From: Dyadobacter endophyticus
Lineage (GTDB): Bacteria > Bacteroidota > Bacteroidia > Cytophagales > Spirosomataceae
Direction: 5' to 3'
DNA: 64,000 nucleotides
Assembly (NCBI RefSeq): GCF_014641595.1
Contig: NZ_BMIA01000001.1
Location: forward strand, 2,666,426 to 2,730,425
The notes under the pieces were generated by a model that was given only the letters and a program-made list of their open reading frames with translations, searched no databases and was not told where the DNA came from. Position numbers and translations under genes: made by a program. Shown in pieces: positions 18,119 through 26,345 of this stretch; position 1 is the first letter of the stretch; each line of letters starts with the position of its first letter.

Positions 18119-19585
18119 TCAATAATTTTCGTTTTGTGTCCAGATCCCTTTCATGATATCCATTTGGGCCAAAGGGATTGGCAAAAGGTAGGCTTTGAAT
18201 TTTCTTTTTGTTCCTTTCGCATCGTAAGCTACCTGCGGAATAACCTTTTCCGCGACCTTCCAACGCACCAGATCGTTATAACGCAACCCTTCGAAGGCAA
18301 GCTCAACCCTGCGCTCGTTTCTGATCACGTCGCGCGTGAGGGCCGGTTTGGGAGGCATTTCAACGCCCGGCCTCGCCCGAACATCGTTCAGCGCTTTCAG
18401 CGCACGTGCATCGGTCCCCTTTCCGCTTTCAAACATGGCCTCGGCATACATTAAGAGCAAGTCGGCGTAACGGATCTTCACCATATGCTGCTCGCTCAGC
18501 GTCGAGCCCGATCCGTTGTTGATCGCCGTGTTAACCCATTTCCTGAAAGCCATGCCTGTGTACGGGATTTGTCCTTCCGCAAGACTTCCGGTTTGCTTAA
18601 AGCCTGCCGGATTGTAGGCCCACGGGTCTCCTGCTTCAAAAATGGTCATTTTCCTGCGCGGGTCGTTGGGTTCATAGGCATCCCGGAGTTCGAGTGTGGG
18701 GAATACCGACATCCTCGCCCCGATAATCTGATCAAGCGAATGGTAATCGTCCGGGGCTTTGAACTGCACCGAAAACATGATCTCGCGGTTGCCGATCTGG
18801 TTTCCGAAGAAGATACCGGCATAGTTATCTGAGAGTTTGAATGGATTGGCGGCATCCCCGATCAGGCTCCATGCCGCATCGGCTGCCTCGCTGTACAGCT
18901 CATTGTTCAGCAATACCCTCGTCTTTAAAGCAATGGCCGATCCTTTTACCGCACGCCCGTCGGTATACGCAACCGCGGGCAGATACGAGATGGCGAGATC
19001 GAGATCTTTGAGGATCTGTGCTACTATCTCTGTTTTTGGCGCCCTGGGCGTTGCACGGAGATTATCGTCGAGCTCCGCCGGTTTCAGAATCAGCGGCAGG
19101 TCCCCGTAGAGTTGGGTGAGGTCATTGTAATAAAAAGCCCTCAGGAACAATGCTTCTCCTTTCATACGGTTGCGCACAGCGTCGGTAGTAGCCGTCACGC
19201 GATCGATATTGGCCAAGAAATAATTGCACGCGGCTATGCCCTGAAATCCGATGGTAAACGACTTGCTGACAATTCCCGTAGTGGCCGAATTGTGTTCCCC
19301 TCGCATCACGACATCGAACGACTCGTAATTGGAGGTATTGGAAGCATTGTCCGATAATGCCTCCCAAAAAAGAGAGTTGCCGCTCTGGGCCGGACCGTTT
19401 GAAATAATCGGCTCTTTGAGCTTGGCATAGCAGGCGATCAAAGCCTTGTTGGCTTCCGTCTCCGTCTTCCAGAAATTTTCAGAGTTGGGATTACCGAGCG
19501 GATTGGTGTCCAGCGTGTCCTGACAGGCGAACACCACCGTAGTCAACAGCAATAGAATTATATTATTTAAATATCTGGTTGTCAT
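18119..19585 (-). CDS. susD-like: SusD/RagB family nutrient-binding lipoprotein
   Basis: A 488-residue lipoprotein with lipobox cysteine C21 (TTVVFACQD). It shows the SusD pattern: EANKALIACYAKL, tetratricopeptide-like helices (KGEALFLRAFYYNDLTQLYG, then PLIL), and the C-terminal RYADLLLMYAEAMFE..ALNDVRARPG and RNERRVELAFEGLRYNDLVRW. SusD proteins sit on the cell surface as the lid of a SusC channel. The gene begins 11 bp after the susC stop and ends 12 bp before the GH97 gene, so it belongs to the same transcript. The ligand is presumably the oligosaccharide cut by the linked glycosidases. Confidence 0.95.
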   Translation of the reverse strand: MTTRYLNNIILLLLTTVVFACQDTLDTNPLGNPNSENFWKTETEANKALIACYAKLKEPIISNGPAQSGNSLFWEALSDNASNTSNYESFDVVMRGEHNSATTGIVSKSFTIGFQGIAACNYFLANIDRVTATTDAVRNRMKGEALFLRAFYYNDLTQLYGDLPLILKPAELDDNLRATPRAPKTEIVAQILKDLDLAISYLPAVAYTDGRAVKGSAIALKTRVLLNNELYSEAADAAWSLIGDAANPFKLSDNYAGIFFGNQIGNREIMFSVQFKAPDDYHSLDQIIGARMSVFPTLELRDAYEPNDPRRKMTIFEAGDPWAYNPAGFKQTGSLAEGQIPYTGMAFRKWVNTAINNGSGSTLSEQHMVKIRYADLLLMYAEAMFESGKGTDARALKALNDVRARPGVEMPPKPALTRDVIRNERRVELAFEGLRYNDLVRWKVAEKVIPQVAYDAKGTKRKFKAYLLPIPLAQMDIMKGIWTQNENY

Positions 19586-19596
19586 AACATTACTGA

Positions 19597-22500
19597 TTAA
19601 AATGTGACTTTAACACCAAATGAATAGATCCTGGCCTGCGGATAAATAGCCGCTCTGCCGCTTGCCGCCGCCCGCTCGGGATCTATACCCTTGAAAAACT
19701 TGGTGAATGTCACCAGGTTATCTCCCGACACGTATACTCTGAGCATCTGGATCTTCACGCGGTTGATCAGTTTGGTTGGGAAGCTGTAACCCAGCTGAAA
19801 GTTCTTCAACCTCAGATAGGAAGCATCTTGGAGCCACCAGTCGGATACCTGGGTGTTAGGCGCGTAATTTTCGTTAAAGATGTGCGGTATCGTATTAGAC
19901 GTTCCTTCACCGTCCCAGGCTTTTTCCCAGAATGTAGGAGGCGGCCCCGCCTGCCTGAAAGGTGCTATCCCCCACTCCTTGATGTATATTTTACGCCCTT
20001 CCACGCCTTGCAGGAAAATGCCGATGTCAAAGTTTTTGTAGTCTGCGTTAAAAGTCAACCCGTAGTTGAACTTGGGGAAGGCGCCGCCGACCACCATGCG
20101 GTCGTCCGTTGTAATCTTCCCATCCGGTACGCCGTTAGGCCCGCTGATGTCGCGGTACTTCATGTCACCGGGCTTTGGTTTCACGAGCGGGGTCGGCCCA
20201 TTGTCAATTTCGCCCTGGTTTTGGTAAATGCCGTCAAAAACGTACATAAAATAGGAGTTGTAAGGCAGGCCTTCCTGCGTTACCGTGCCGTTGCCGTTGT
20301 TCACTTCACGGGCACCGAACTTCACAACCTTGTTTTTGTAGGTTTCAAAATTTCCCTGGACCTTGTAGCGGAAATCCTTAACCCTGCTTTGGTAGCCCAG
20401 TGAAATTTCAACACCTGTATTGCTCATTTCTCCCAGATTGACCGTCGGACCGGCTACACCAATAAAGTCGGGCACCTGCAAAGGCCTCAAGATGTTCGTG
20501 GTCTTTTTGGAATACCAGTCGATGCTTCCGAACACCGATGCCCTGAACAGGCCAAAATCGATCCCGACGTCGGTTACCGTCGTGGTTTCCCAGGTAATGT
20601 TGCGGTTGATGAGGTCTGTCTGCGTTACGCCTTGCTGCAATGAGCCGCCGATATTGTACACCACGGGGTTGAGCACCTGCTGATACGGGTAGGGCATGGA
20701 TTCGCCGCCCAGGTTCCGGTTTACATTCTGGTTACCGACCTGTCCCCATGATACGCGCGCTTTCAGGCTTTCCAGCCAGTTGACCTGTTTCAAAAACTGC
20801 TCTTCAGAAATCCTCCATCCTGCGGAGGCCGACGGGAAAAAGCCCCATTTATTACCTTCCGGGAAGCGCGACGAACCGTCGTAACGGAAATTCCCTTCAA
20901 GCAGGTATTTCTCTCTGTAATTGTAACTCACCCGCCCGAATACCGATTGAAGCGCCCATTGATAAGCCAGACCGTCGGCCAGCTGCCCGCCTGGGGAGTA
21001 TGCGCCTAGTTCCAGCAGGTCATTCGACGGCGCATTCCTTTTGAATGCCTGCAAGCGGTCGTACCGGAAGGTTTCCTGGCTCACGCCCAACAATACATTC
21101 AGGTCGTGATTTTCCCTGATTTTCTTCGTGTAATTCAAAGTACCAAACAGGGTGTACTGCACGTCATTTTCTTTCCGGACCGTCAGGTTGTTTTCGCCCA
21201 CTGTACCGTTCCACTGCGTGTTGTACAAGTACTGGCCGCTGGCGTCCGGCAAAAACATATAGGCCGGAATCCCCACTACGTGCACTTTGGTTTGCCGGTC
21301 GTTGAATTTCACAGCGCCTTTGATCTGCCCTTTTAAACCCGGGAAAATATTCACATCTAAAAATGCCGATGCCAGCGCGTAATAGTTCCTGACGTACCTG
21401 CCGCCGTTTTCAGCGAGTGCGACCGGGTTTTTGTTGCCGCCTTCCTGTATATAGGCTTTGGCAGCATAACGGCCACTTCCATCGGGCAGCTTCGGCGTAA
21501 ATGTAGGGTGCGCTGCCAATGCACTGAGAATCTGGTCTTCGGTCGAATTCCCGTCGAAAACGGTATTCAACGCAGTTTCATTCCGATCTCCTTTCGAAAA
21601 GGCCAGGTTGGTCCCAAACGTAATTTTTTTGTTAAGACTTGTCTTGAAATTGAACTGCGCATCGTAGCGCTTGTAGCCGGTAGCGATCAGGATCCCGTCC
21701 TGATTGAGGTAACCTGCCCCGAAATTATAGGTCGTGTTTTCCTTTCCGCCGTTTACGCTCAGGTAATGCTGCTGCATGGGGGAAGTCCGGAAAATAGCGT
21801 CCATCCAGTCGTAGCTCGGGTACTGGGCAGGGTTTGTAATGCTTCCCTGGCGGTATTCTTCAATTTGTGCGGGCGTATAGAGCTGGTTCGCATTTGTTCC
21901 CGTGTGGGCGATGGCCTTGTTGAGCAGCTCCATAAACTGCACCGAGTTTGTTATCCTGTCATAGACGGAAGTGGCTTTTTGGCTGCCGAAGTTGTAGCTG
22001 TAATCGACGTTTAACCTCCCGGCCGTACCGGTTTTGGTGGTTACCAGTATAACCCCGTTCGCGGCGCGCGAACCGTAAATAGCCGCCGATGCCGCATCTT
22101 TTAATACAGAAATGCTTTCGATCTGATTAGGGTTGACGTTGTTCAGGTTACCCTCCACCCCATCGATCAATATGAGCGGATCATTCCCCGCCCCGCTGAA
22201 AGTACCCTGCCCGCGGATTTGTATACTGGCGTTTTCAGCACCCGGCTGCCCCGAGTTCTGGGTCACTTGCACGCCGGGCATTCTTCCCTGTAACAGCGAA
22301 GTGGTATTGGGCGCTTGCCGGGTGGTCAGCTCGGAGCCTGTCACATTGCTAACGGCGCCGGTCAGATTCACTTTTTTCTGGGTACCGTAGCCCACCACCA
22401 CTACCTCTTCCAAAGCCTTTTCGTCCGTCGCCAGCACGACGTCGAGCACTTCGCGCTTGCCAACTTCCAGCTCCTGAGCCACGTAGCCCACAAAGCTGAA

Positions 22501-23073
22501 TATGAGCACCGGATTATCTTCCTGGAAATCCAGATTATAATTCCCGTTCTGATCCGTAATCGTCCCGTGACTGGTCCCCTTGATGATCACGCTTACGCCC
22601 GGCAAGCCCACACCATCCTTGTCGGCCACCTTGCCCCTGACCGGAGCCTTCGTTTTGGGCTCGGGGATCAGTACCTCGCGTTCGGTCAGGATAATATTTC
22701 TGCCCTCCTGCCGGAACACGATATGGGTTCGGTCGAGGATCAATTCCAGCGTTTTCTGAACCGTCCTCGGCTCCCTTTGGAGCGTTATGTTGTCGAACGG
22801 CGAGACGGCCTTCGAAAGGTAGAAGATATTGTACCCCGATTCCTGTTGCAGCTTTTGAAGCGCTTCCCTTAAAGAAGACTTTTCCAAACCAATTGTTACA
22901 TTGGCTTCCCTAATATCTTGCGCACCGCTCACACCCGCCAGCAGCAGTTGGCTTGCTATGATGAGAAGGCCGATACCATAAACGCTGATCTTCATTAAAT
23001 TGCAAAGATATCGGCACAAGATACCTTGCCGGCCGGGCACAGTTCTTCTGCCTACGGATATAGGTTTTTTCAT
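19597..23073 (-). CDS. susC-like: SusC/RagA family TonB-dependent receptor with STN signalling domain
   Basis: About 1158 residues. After the leader and TM-like signal segment (MKISVYGIGLLIIASQLLLAG) comes an STN/secretin-like domain (LREALQKLQQESGYNIFYLS through RTHIVFRQEGRNIILTERE). A CarboxypepD_reg-like domain (VRGKVADKDGVGLPGVSVII) follows, then the SusC signature ALEEVVVVGYGTQKKVNLTG, a plug with SIQIRGQGTFSG and VLKDAASAAIYGSRAANGVI, and the barrel. The STN domain is what FecA-like receptors use to signal to a FecR anti-sigma factor, and a fecR gene lies directly upstream. The start was set at ATG 23073; ATG 22995 just before the signal segment is an alternative, and the longest frame begins at 23118. 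Confidence 0.95.
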   Translation of the reverse strand: MKKPISVGRRTVPGRQGILCRYLCNLMKISVYGIGLLIIASQLLLAGVSGAQDIREANVTIGLEKSSLREALQKLQQESGYNIFYLSKAVSPFDNITLQREPRTVQKTLELILDRTHIVFRQEGRNIILTEREVLIPEPKTKAPVRGKVADKDGVGLPGVSVIIKGTSHGTITDQNGNYNLDFQEDNPVLIFSFVGYVAQELEVGKREVLDVVLATDEKALEEVVVVGYGTQKKVNLTGAVSNVTGSELTTRQAPNTTSLLQGRMPGVQVTQNSGQPGAENASIQIRGQGTFSGAGNDPLILIDGVEGNLNNVNPNQIESISVLKDAASAAIYGSRAANGVILVTTKTGTAGRLNVDYSYNFGSQKATSVYDRITNSVQFMELLNKAIAHTGTNANQLYTPAQIEEYRQGSITNPAQYPSYDWMDAIFRTSPMQQHYLSVNGGKENTTYNFGAGYLNQDGILIATGYKRYDAQFNFKTSLNKKITFGTNLAFSKGDRNETALNTVFDGNSTEDQILSALAAHPTFTPKLPDGSGRYAAKAYIQEGGNKNPVALAENGGRYVRNYYALASAFLDVNIFPGLKGQIKGAVKFNDRQTKVHVVGIPAYMFLPDASGQYLYNTQWNGTVGENNLTVRKENDVQYTLFGTLNYTKKIRENHDLNVLLGVSQETFRYDRLQAFKRNAPSNDLLELGAYSPGGQLADGLAYQWALQSVFGRVSYNYREKYLLEGNFRYDGSSRFPEGNKWGFFPSASAGWRISEEQFLKQVNWLESLKARVSWGQVGNQNVNRNLGGESMPYPYQQVLNPVVYNIGGSLQQGVTQTDLINRNITWETTTVTDVGIDFGLFRASVFGSIDWYSKKTTNILRPLQVPDFIGVAGPTVNLGEMSNTGVEISLGYQSRVKDFRYKVQGNFETYKNKVVKFGAREVNNGNGTVTQEGLPYNSYFMYVFDGIYQNQGEIDNGPTPLVKPKPGDMKYRDISGPNGVPDGKITTDDRMVVGGAFPKFNYGLTFNADYKNFDIGIFLQGVEGRKIYIKEWGIAPFRQAGPPPTFWEKAWDGEGTSNTIPHIFNENYAPNTQVSDWWLQDASYLRLKNFQLGYSFPTKLINRVKIQMLRVYVSGDNLVTFTKFFKGIDPERAAASGRAAIYPQARIYSFGVKVTF

Positions 23074-23116
23074 ATATTTGTATTGTCTAGAAATTTGTTT
23101 TGCGAATTTTCTATTC

Positions 23117-23152
23117 AAAGCTCCCTATTGCTGTCCAAGGCCGGGGAGCTTT
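23117..23152. promoter_or_regulatory. Hairpin between fecR and susC (first SusCD locus)
   Basis: Arms AAAGCTCCC (23117-23125) and GGGAGCTTT (23144-23152) give a perfect 9-bp stem with an 18-nt loop. On the minus strand, the direction of the operon, an A-run precedes the stem and only three U follow it. On the plus strand a full T-run follows, so it has classic terminator form only for plus-strand transcripts. It could be an intercistronic processing, stability or partial termination element. Confidence 0.55.
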
Positions 23153-23233
23153 TTTATGGGATCACCGGGCAGCTACGGAGCCCGGCCGGGATGGTTGGCG
23201 TTTTGTTTCATAAGAGTTTAGTTATCAGTCAAT

Positions 23234-24244
23234 TCAGCGGCAGCCTTCTCCACTTAACACCAGTTCGCCGCCTTCCAGGGCATATTTTGTATTGCTGGTC
23301 AGGGTCAGTACCTTAAAGACTTCTTCCAGGGTTTCCGTCCCTGAAAACCGGCCGGTTATCAGGCAGTTTTGCAATTGCGTATTTTGAAAAGATATTCTTA
23401 CACCATAACGTTTTGCCAGCATTTCCGCCAGCTCCCCGAATGGCATTTCCTGAAACACCATATCGGCCTGCACCCAGGCGGTAAGCTCTTGCGACTTCAC
23501 AACTTTTTCGTCCGCAATGGTCGTGTGGGTGTTGTAAGTCATCTGCTCGTTCGCAGTCAGCAAACTCGTGTGCTTACCTCCGTCGTCCACCCTTACTTTC
23601 CCCCTGGTGACCGTTACCACCACCTCACTTTCGGAGGGCAGGGATTTAATGCTAAATGCAGTCCCGAGAACCGTAGTACTGATTTTCCCCGTCTTGATCA
23701 CAAAAGGAACAGGCTTGCGGCCACTGGCATTTAGATGCACCACATCAAAATAAGCCTCCCCTGTCAGCGACACCTCCCGGGTTTTGTTGTTAAAATCCCG
23801 ACCGTATTCAATCCGCGTGTCGCCATGCAGCACGACCCGGCTGCCATCCGGGAGTACGACAAATTTCGTCTGGCCTTTCACCGACCGGTGCGTTACCATT
23901 CTGGCGATTGAAAGCTTGACTCCGGGATGCTGTTGTTCCCTTAGAACGAAGAAAATCCAGCCCAACCCAATCAGGATCACAACTGCCGCCGCCATACGCC
24001 AGAATATCCCGGACCAGAGCGGCCGAGACCTGGCTGGTTGAGAATTAATGCGTTTGGCTATGTTTCCTTTCATTCTTTCATGCACGCCGGCGAGCTCTTC
24101 TGCCGACACTTCGGATAAATGATCCGGTTTGCCTGCAAAGAGCTCATAGTATTTCTCGATCATGTCCGTTTCTTCCTCATCGGCACCCCCTTTGAGGTAC
24201 TTCGCGACGATCGACCTGAACTTATTCCTATTTCCGCTTGACAT
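23234..24244 (-). CDS. fecR-like: FecR family anti-sigma factor
   Basis: A 336-residue membrane protein. The N-terminal 78 residues are cytoplasmic and would bind the sigma factor. One TM helix covers about 79-101 (IFWRMAAAVVILIGLGWIFFV). The periplasmic FecR domain follows (TKFVVLPDGSRVVLHGDTRIEY, VSLTGEAYFDVVH, FVIKTGKISTTVLGTAFSIKS), and a DUF4974/STN-interacting domain forms the C-terminus (VFQEMPFGELAEMLAKRYGVRI). It should hold the upstream ECF sigma factor inactive until the SusC STN domain signals ligand. It lies between the sigma gene and susC on the same strand. Confidence 0.95.
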   Translation of the reverse strand: MSSGNRNKFRSIVAKYLKGGADEEETDMIEKYYELFAGKPDHLSEVSAEELAGVHERMKGNIAKRINSQPARSRPLWSGIFWRMAAAVVILIGLGWIFFVLREQQHPGVKLSIARMVTHRSVKGQTKFVVLPDGSRVVLHGDTRIEYGRDFNNKTREVSLTGEAYFDVVHLNASGRKPVPFVIKTGKISTTVLGTAFSIKSLPSESEVVVTVTRGKVRVDDGGKHTSLLTANEQMTYNTHTTIADEKVVKSQELTAWVQADMVFQEMPFGELAEMLAKRYGVRISFQNTQLQNCLITGRFSGTETLEEVFKVLTLTSNTKYALEGGELVLSGEGCR

Positions 24245-24356
24245 GTTTATAAAACGCTGCTTATTTACCAGTGAAGAATGTCCCTGAAAAGTCCCAGGCC
24301 GACCTCAGATTTTTTACAAAAAATTTTAATGCAGGCAGACCCGGCTCGTGGAAAGG

Positions 24357-24932
24357 CTATGGGCGAAGCAACAAAATGATGACGATAAGGAGCCTTCCGA
24401 TACTCTCGCGAAGGCTTTGTTGGGAAGTATTAAGCTGGTTTTGTACGGTTTTTCTCGATATATCGAGCTGCTCGGCAATTTCGATTGTGGAAAGTCCTTC
24501 AAGAAACCGTAATCTGAAAATTTCCCGGCGCTTTTCGGGCTGTGTTTCCAGCCATTGATGGATGCTTGTGAGCAGCTCATCCCTCAGAAAATTGGAATCG
24601 GCATTATCGGTAGAAAACGCCATATAATCGAGCGGCTCCTCGAAAGCCGGTAAATTCTTCCGTTTGTGATAAACAGCAAATACCTGGTACCGTACCGCCC
24701 CCAGCAAATATCCCCGGAGGTTTTCGATCCGTCTGCTGGCCCTTTTGTGCCATAGATCAACGAATATGTCCTGTACAATCTCCTCACTGTCCGAAGAGTC
24801 ATTGATCCTTTTGAACGCTTCATTATAAAGTTTTCTCCAGTAACGCTCATAAATCGAATCAAATGCAGCTTCGGATCCGTCTGTCAACAGGGTCGCCAAC
24901 TCATCATCCGTTGCCTTCTCGAGGGTATTCAT
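24357..24932 (-). CDS. ECF RNA polymerase sigma factor (FecI-like)
   Basis: A 191-residue sigma-70 family protein. Region 2 reads GSEAAFDSIYERYWRKLYNEA through DSEEIVQDIFVDLWHKR. Region 4 reads WLETQPEKRREIFRLRFLEGLSTIEIAEQLDISRKTVQNQL. It is the first gene of the sigma-FecR-SusC-SusD-GH97-GH95 series and probably transcribes susC onward once freed from FecR. A frame from 24968 exists, but a -7 box on the minus strand at 24957-24964 puts the transcript start downstream of that codon, so ATG 24932 was chosen. Confidence 0.92.
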   Translation of the reverse strand: MNTLEKATDDELATLLTDGSEAAFDSIYERYWRKLYNEAFKRINDSSDSEEIVQDIFVDLWHKRASRRIENLRGYLLGAVRYQVFAVYHKRKNLPAFEEPLDYMAFSTDNADSNFLRDELLTSIHQWLETQPEKRREIFRLRFLEGLSTIEIAEQLDISRKTVQNQLNTSQQSLRESIGRLLIVIILLLRP

Positions 24933-24956
24933 GCCAGGTATGTCCAGATACAGAAG

Positions 24957-24964
24957 CAAAAATA
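24957..24964 (-). promoter_or_regulatory. -7 promoter element of the first ECF sigma gene
   Basis: On the minus strand the octamer TATTTTTG matches TAnnTTTG. No clear -33 TTG was found at the expected distance. It lies 25 bp before the chosen start codon of the sigma gene. Confidence 0.45.
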
Positions 24965-25074
24965 ACAAAAAAATAAAGAAGTAATGTCCTATTTTCTTTT
25001 GTCACGAAACTCCGCCGACGGAATAGCCGGAATAGAAAATACGCCCCAATTACTACCGATTAACAATATACGTT

Positions 25075-25866
25075 TTACTCGGTAAACAAATCCTCCGTGG
25101 GCAACTGGCTGCTGCGCGCTCTATCGAAACGGTATAAGTAAGGCGCTTTGTTGGCAGCGCCGGTGTACTTCTTTTCCAGCCGGTCGAGAACGTTCAGGCG
25201 CAAAATGCGTTTGGGAAAGTTGTTTTGAGCGAAGCGCTTTTCAAATATGGCTTCATAGAGGTCCTGGATTTCCTGCATGGTAAAGGTTTCAGGAAGCAGA
25301 TTGAATGCATTCAATTTCTGGTCGATCGTGAGCCTGAGCGTTGCCAGCGCATTGGCCACGATCTGGTTATGGTCCATGATCATAGGCGGCAACTCCCCGA
25401 TGGGATACCACTCAATAGACACGTCGAGGTCCGTCTTTTGCGGAATTACCTGATTCATGTCTACCAGGGCGTAATAACCGATGGATATAAAACGACGGGT
25501 GAACCAATCATAATCCATCCGGCTACGTTGCCCTTCGGCTAGCGGGTCACTAAACAAGTCGCTATTCTGACCGATCATCCGGTCGAGGAACTCCCGGCTG
25601 TTCCGGTTCGCCTTTCCCATTACCTGAAACTGTTCCAGGTACACGTCCTTTATGCCCGTACGTTCGTAAAGGATGCGCCTGGCCGCGTCGTCCGTGTCCT
25701 CGTCCTGGTACACAAACCCGCCGGGCAAGCCCCAAAAATCTCCTTTAAAAGCAAGCTTTGGCACCAAAACCCTCAGCTGCCGGTCCTGGTACCCCAGGAT
25801 GACACATTCGACAGAAACCTGTTCGATGTAATTTTTATCACTTACTGATTCCATATTGTTTTTCAT
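25075..25866 (-). CDS. NUDIX-type transcriptional regulator (NrtR/AraR-like)
   Basis: A 263-residue protein with an N-terminal Nudix fold (about 18-165; FWGLPGGFV) and a C-terminal winged-helix segment (about 185-255; FTMQEIQDLYEAIFEKRFAQNNF, then YLYRF). The Nudix box is degenerate: the expected REUxEExGU reads R-R-I-L-Y-E-R-T-G-I, so metal-binding glutamates are lost and hydrolase activity is unlikely. That is typical of the NrtR family, where the domain binds a sugar- or nucleotide-type effector; Bacteroides AraR is a known example. It is divergent from the TonB-receptor operon. The intergenic region holds two matching palindromes (25933-25958 and 26121-26146), which make it the likely controller of both genes. 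Confidence 0.88.
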   Translation of the reverse strand: MKNNMESVSDKNYIEQVSVECVILGYQDRQLRVLVPKLAFKGDFWGLPGGFVYQDEDTDDAARRILYERTGIKDVYLEQFQVMGKANRNSREFLDRMIGQNSDLFSDPLAEGQRSRMDYDWFTRRFISIGYYALVDMNQVIPQKTDLDVSIEWYPIGELPPMIMDHNQIVANALATLRLTIDQKLNAFNLLPETFTMQEIQDLYEAIFEKRFAQNNFPKRILRLNVLDRLEKKYTGAANKAPYLYRFDRARSSQLPTEDLFTE

Positions 25867-25914
25867 TTCTTGATACAGGCAGTCTGCTCACAAAGGGTGC
25901 CGCCGGGAACGACC

Positions 25915-25922
25915 GAAAGATA
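25915..25922 (-). promoter_or_regulatory. Possible -7 element of the NUDIX regulator gene
   Basis: The minus strand reads TATCTTTC, one base off TAnnTTTG. It lies 49 bp before the start codon, and the first palindrome (25933-25958) would cover the -33 region. Weak alone; the placement relative to the palindrome mirrors the other side. Confidence 0.35.
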
Positions 25923-25932
25923 CAGATTTAAT

Positions 25933-25958
25933 TTATTATCTGATCATGTAGAGAATAA
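25933..25958. promoter_or_regulatory. Candidate NUDIX-regulator operator 1
   Basis: A 26-bp imperfect palindrome with arms TTATTATCTG and TAGAGAATAA around ATCATG. It shares length, spacer and most bases with the perfect copy at 26121-26146. It lies 10 bp upstream of a possible -7 box of the NUDIX gene, so it may serve autoregulation. Confidence 0.65.
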
Positions 25959-26120
25959 CTGCCGATTTTCGGTTCAGCGGCCCAATGTTGCTAAACGGAT
26001 GTCCCGGCAGCGGCCCCTTCAAACCAATAAAACGAAGACTATCAAGACATTATGTAGACGACAAGTAACTAAGACGGATCGCGATGCGCCGCGTTCAAAT
26101 CCGAAACACAGTCAAAAAAT

Positions 26121-26146
26121 TTATTATCTATTCATGTAGATAATAA
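26121..26146. promoter_or_regulatory. Candidate NUDIX-regulator operator 2
   Basis: A 26-bp perfect palindrome with 10-bp arms TTATTATCTA and TAGATAATAA around TTCATG. It ends 14 bp before the TACATTTG box of the receptor operon and so would cover the -33 region, a position expected of a repressor. The pair of sites is 188 bp apart centre to centre. Confidence 0.7.
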
Positions 26147-26160
26147 TAATATTTTTCTTT

Positions 26161-26168
26161 TACATTTG
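26161..26168 (+). promoter_or_regulatory. -7 promoter element of the TonB-receptor operon
   Basis: TACATTTG matches the Bacteroidota -7 consensus exactly. No good -33 TTG is present at the usual spacing; the palindrome occupies that place. The predicted transcript would have a leader of about 170 nt before ATG 26346. Confidence 0.6.
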
Positions 26169-26213
26169 TGGAGTTATATATGATCACATATTGACGCATT
26201 GAAGTAATCAGCT

Positions 26214-26248
26214 ACCAGTCACTCCATTACAGAGTGGCTGGTGTTTTT
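26214..26248 (+). terminator. Leader terminator/attenuator ahead of the TonB receptor
   Basis: Arms ACCAGTCACTC (26214-26224) and GAGTGGCTGGT (26232-26242) pair over 11 bp with one G-U wobble around a 7-nt loop, followed by GTTTTT. It has intrinsic-terminator form, lies downstream of the -7 box at 26161 and about 100 bp before the receptor start. It would therefore stop transcripts early unless relieved. No upstream plus-strand gene needs a terminator here. Confidence 0.6.
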
Positions 26249-26345
26249 AAACGCCATTGAATTTTTGTTTGAAAAGCCGCCAGCGCCAAGGGGTACTGTG
26301 CCTGGTACCGGCTTGCCCGATTTGTACATTATAACCGATTAACAG

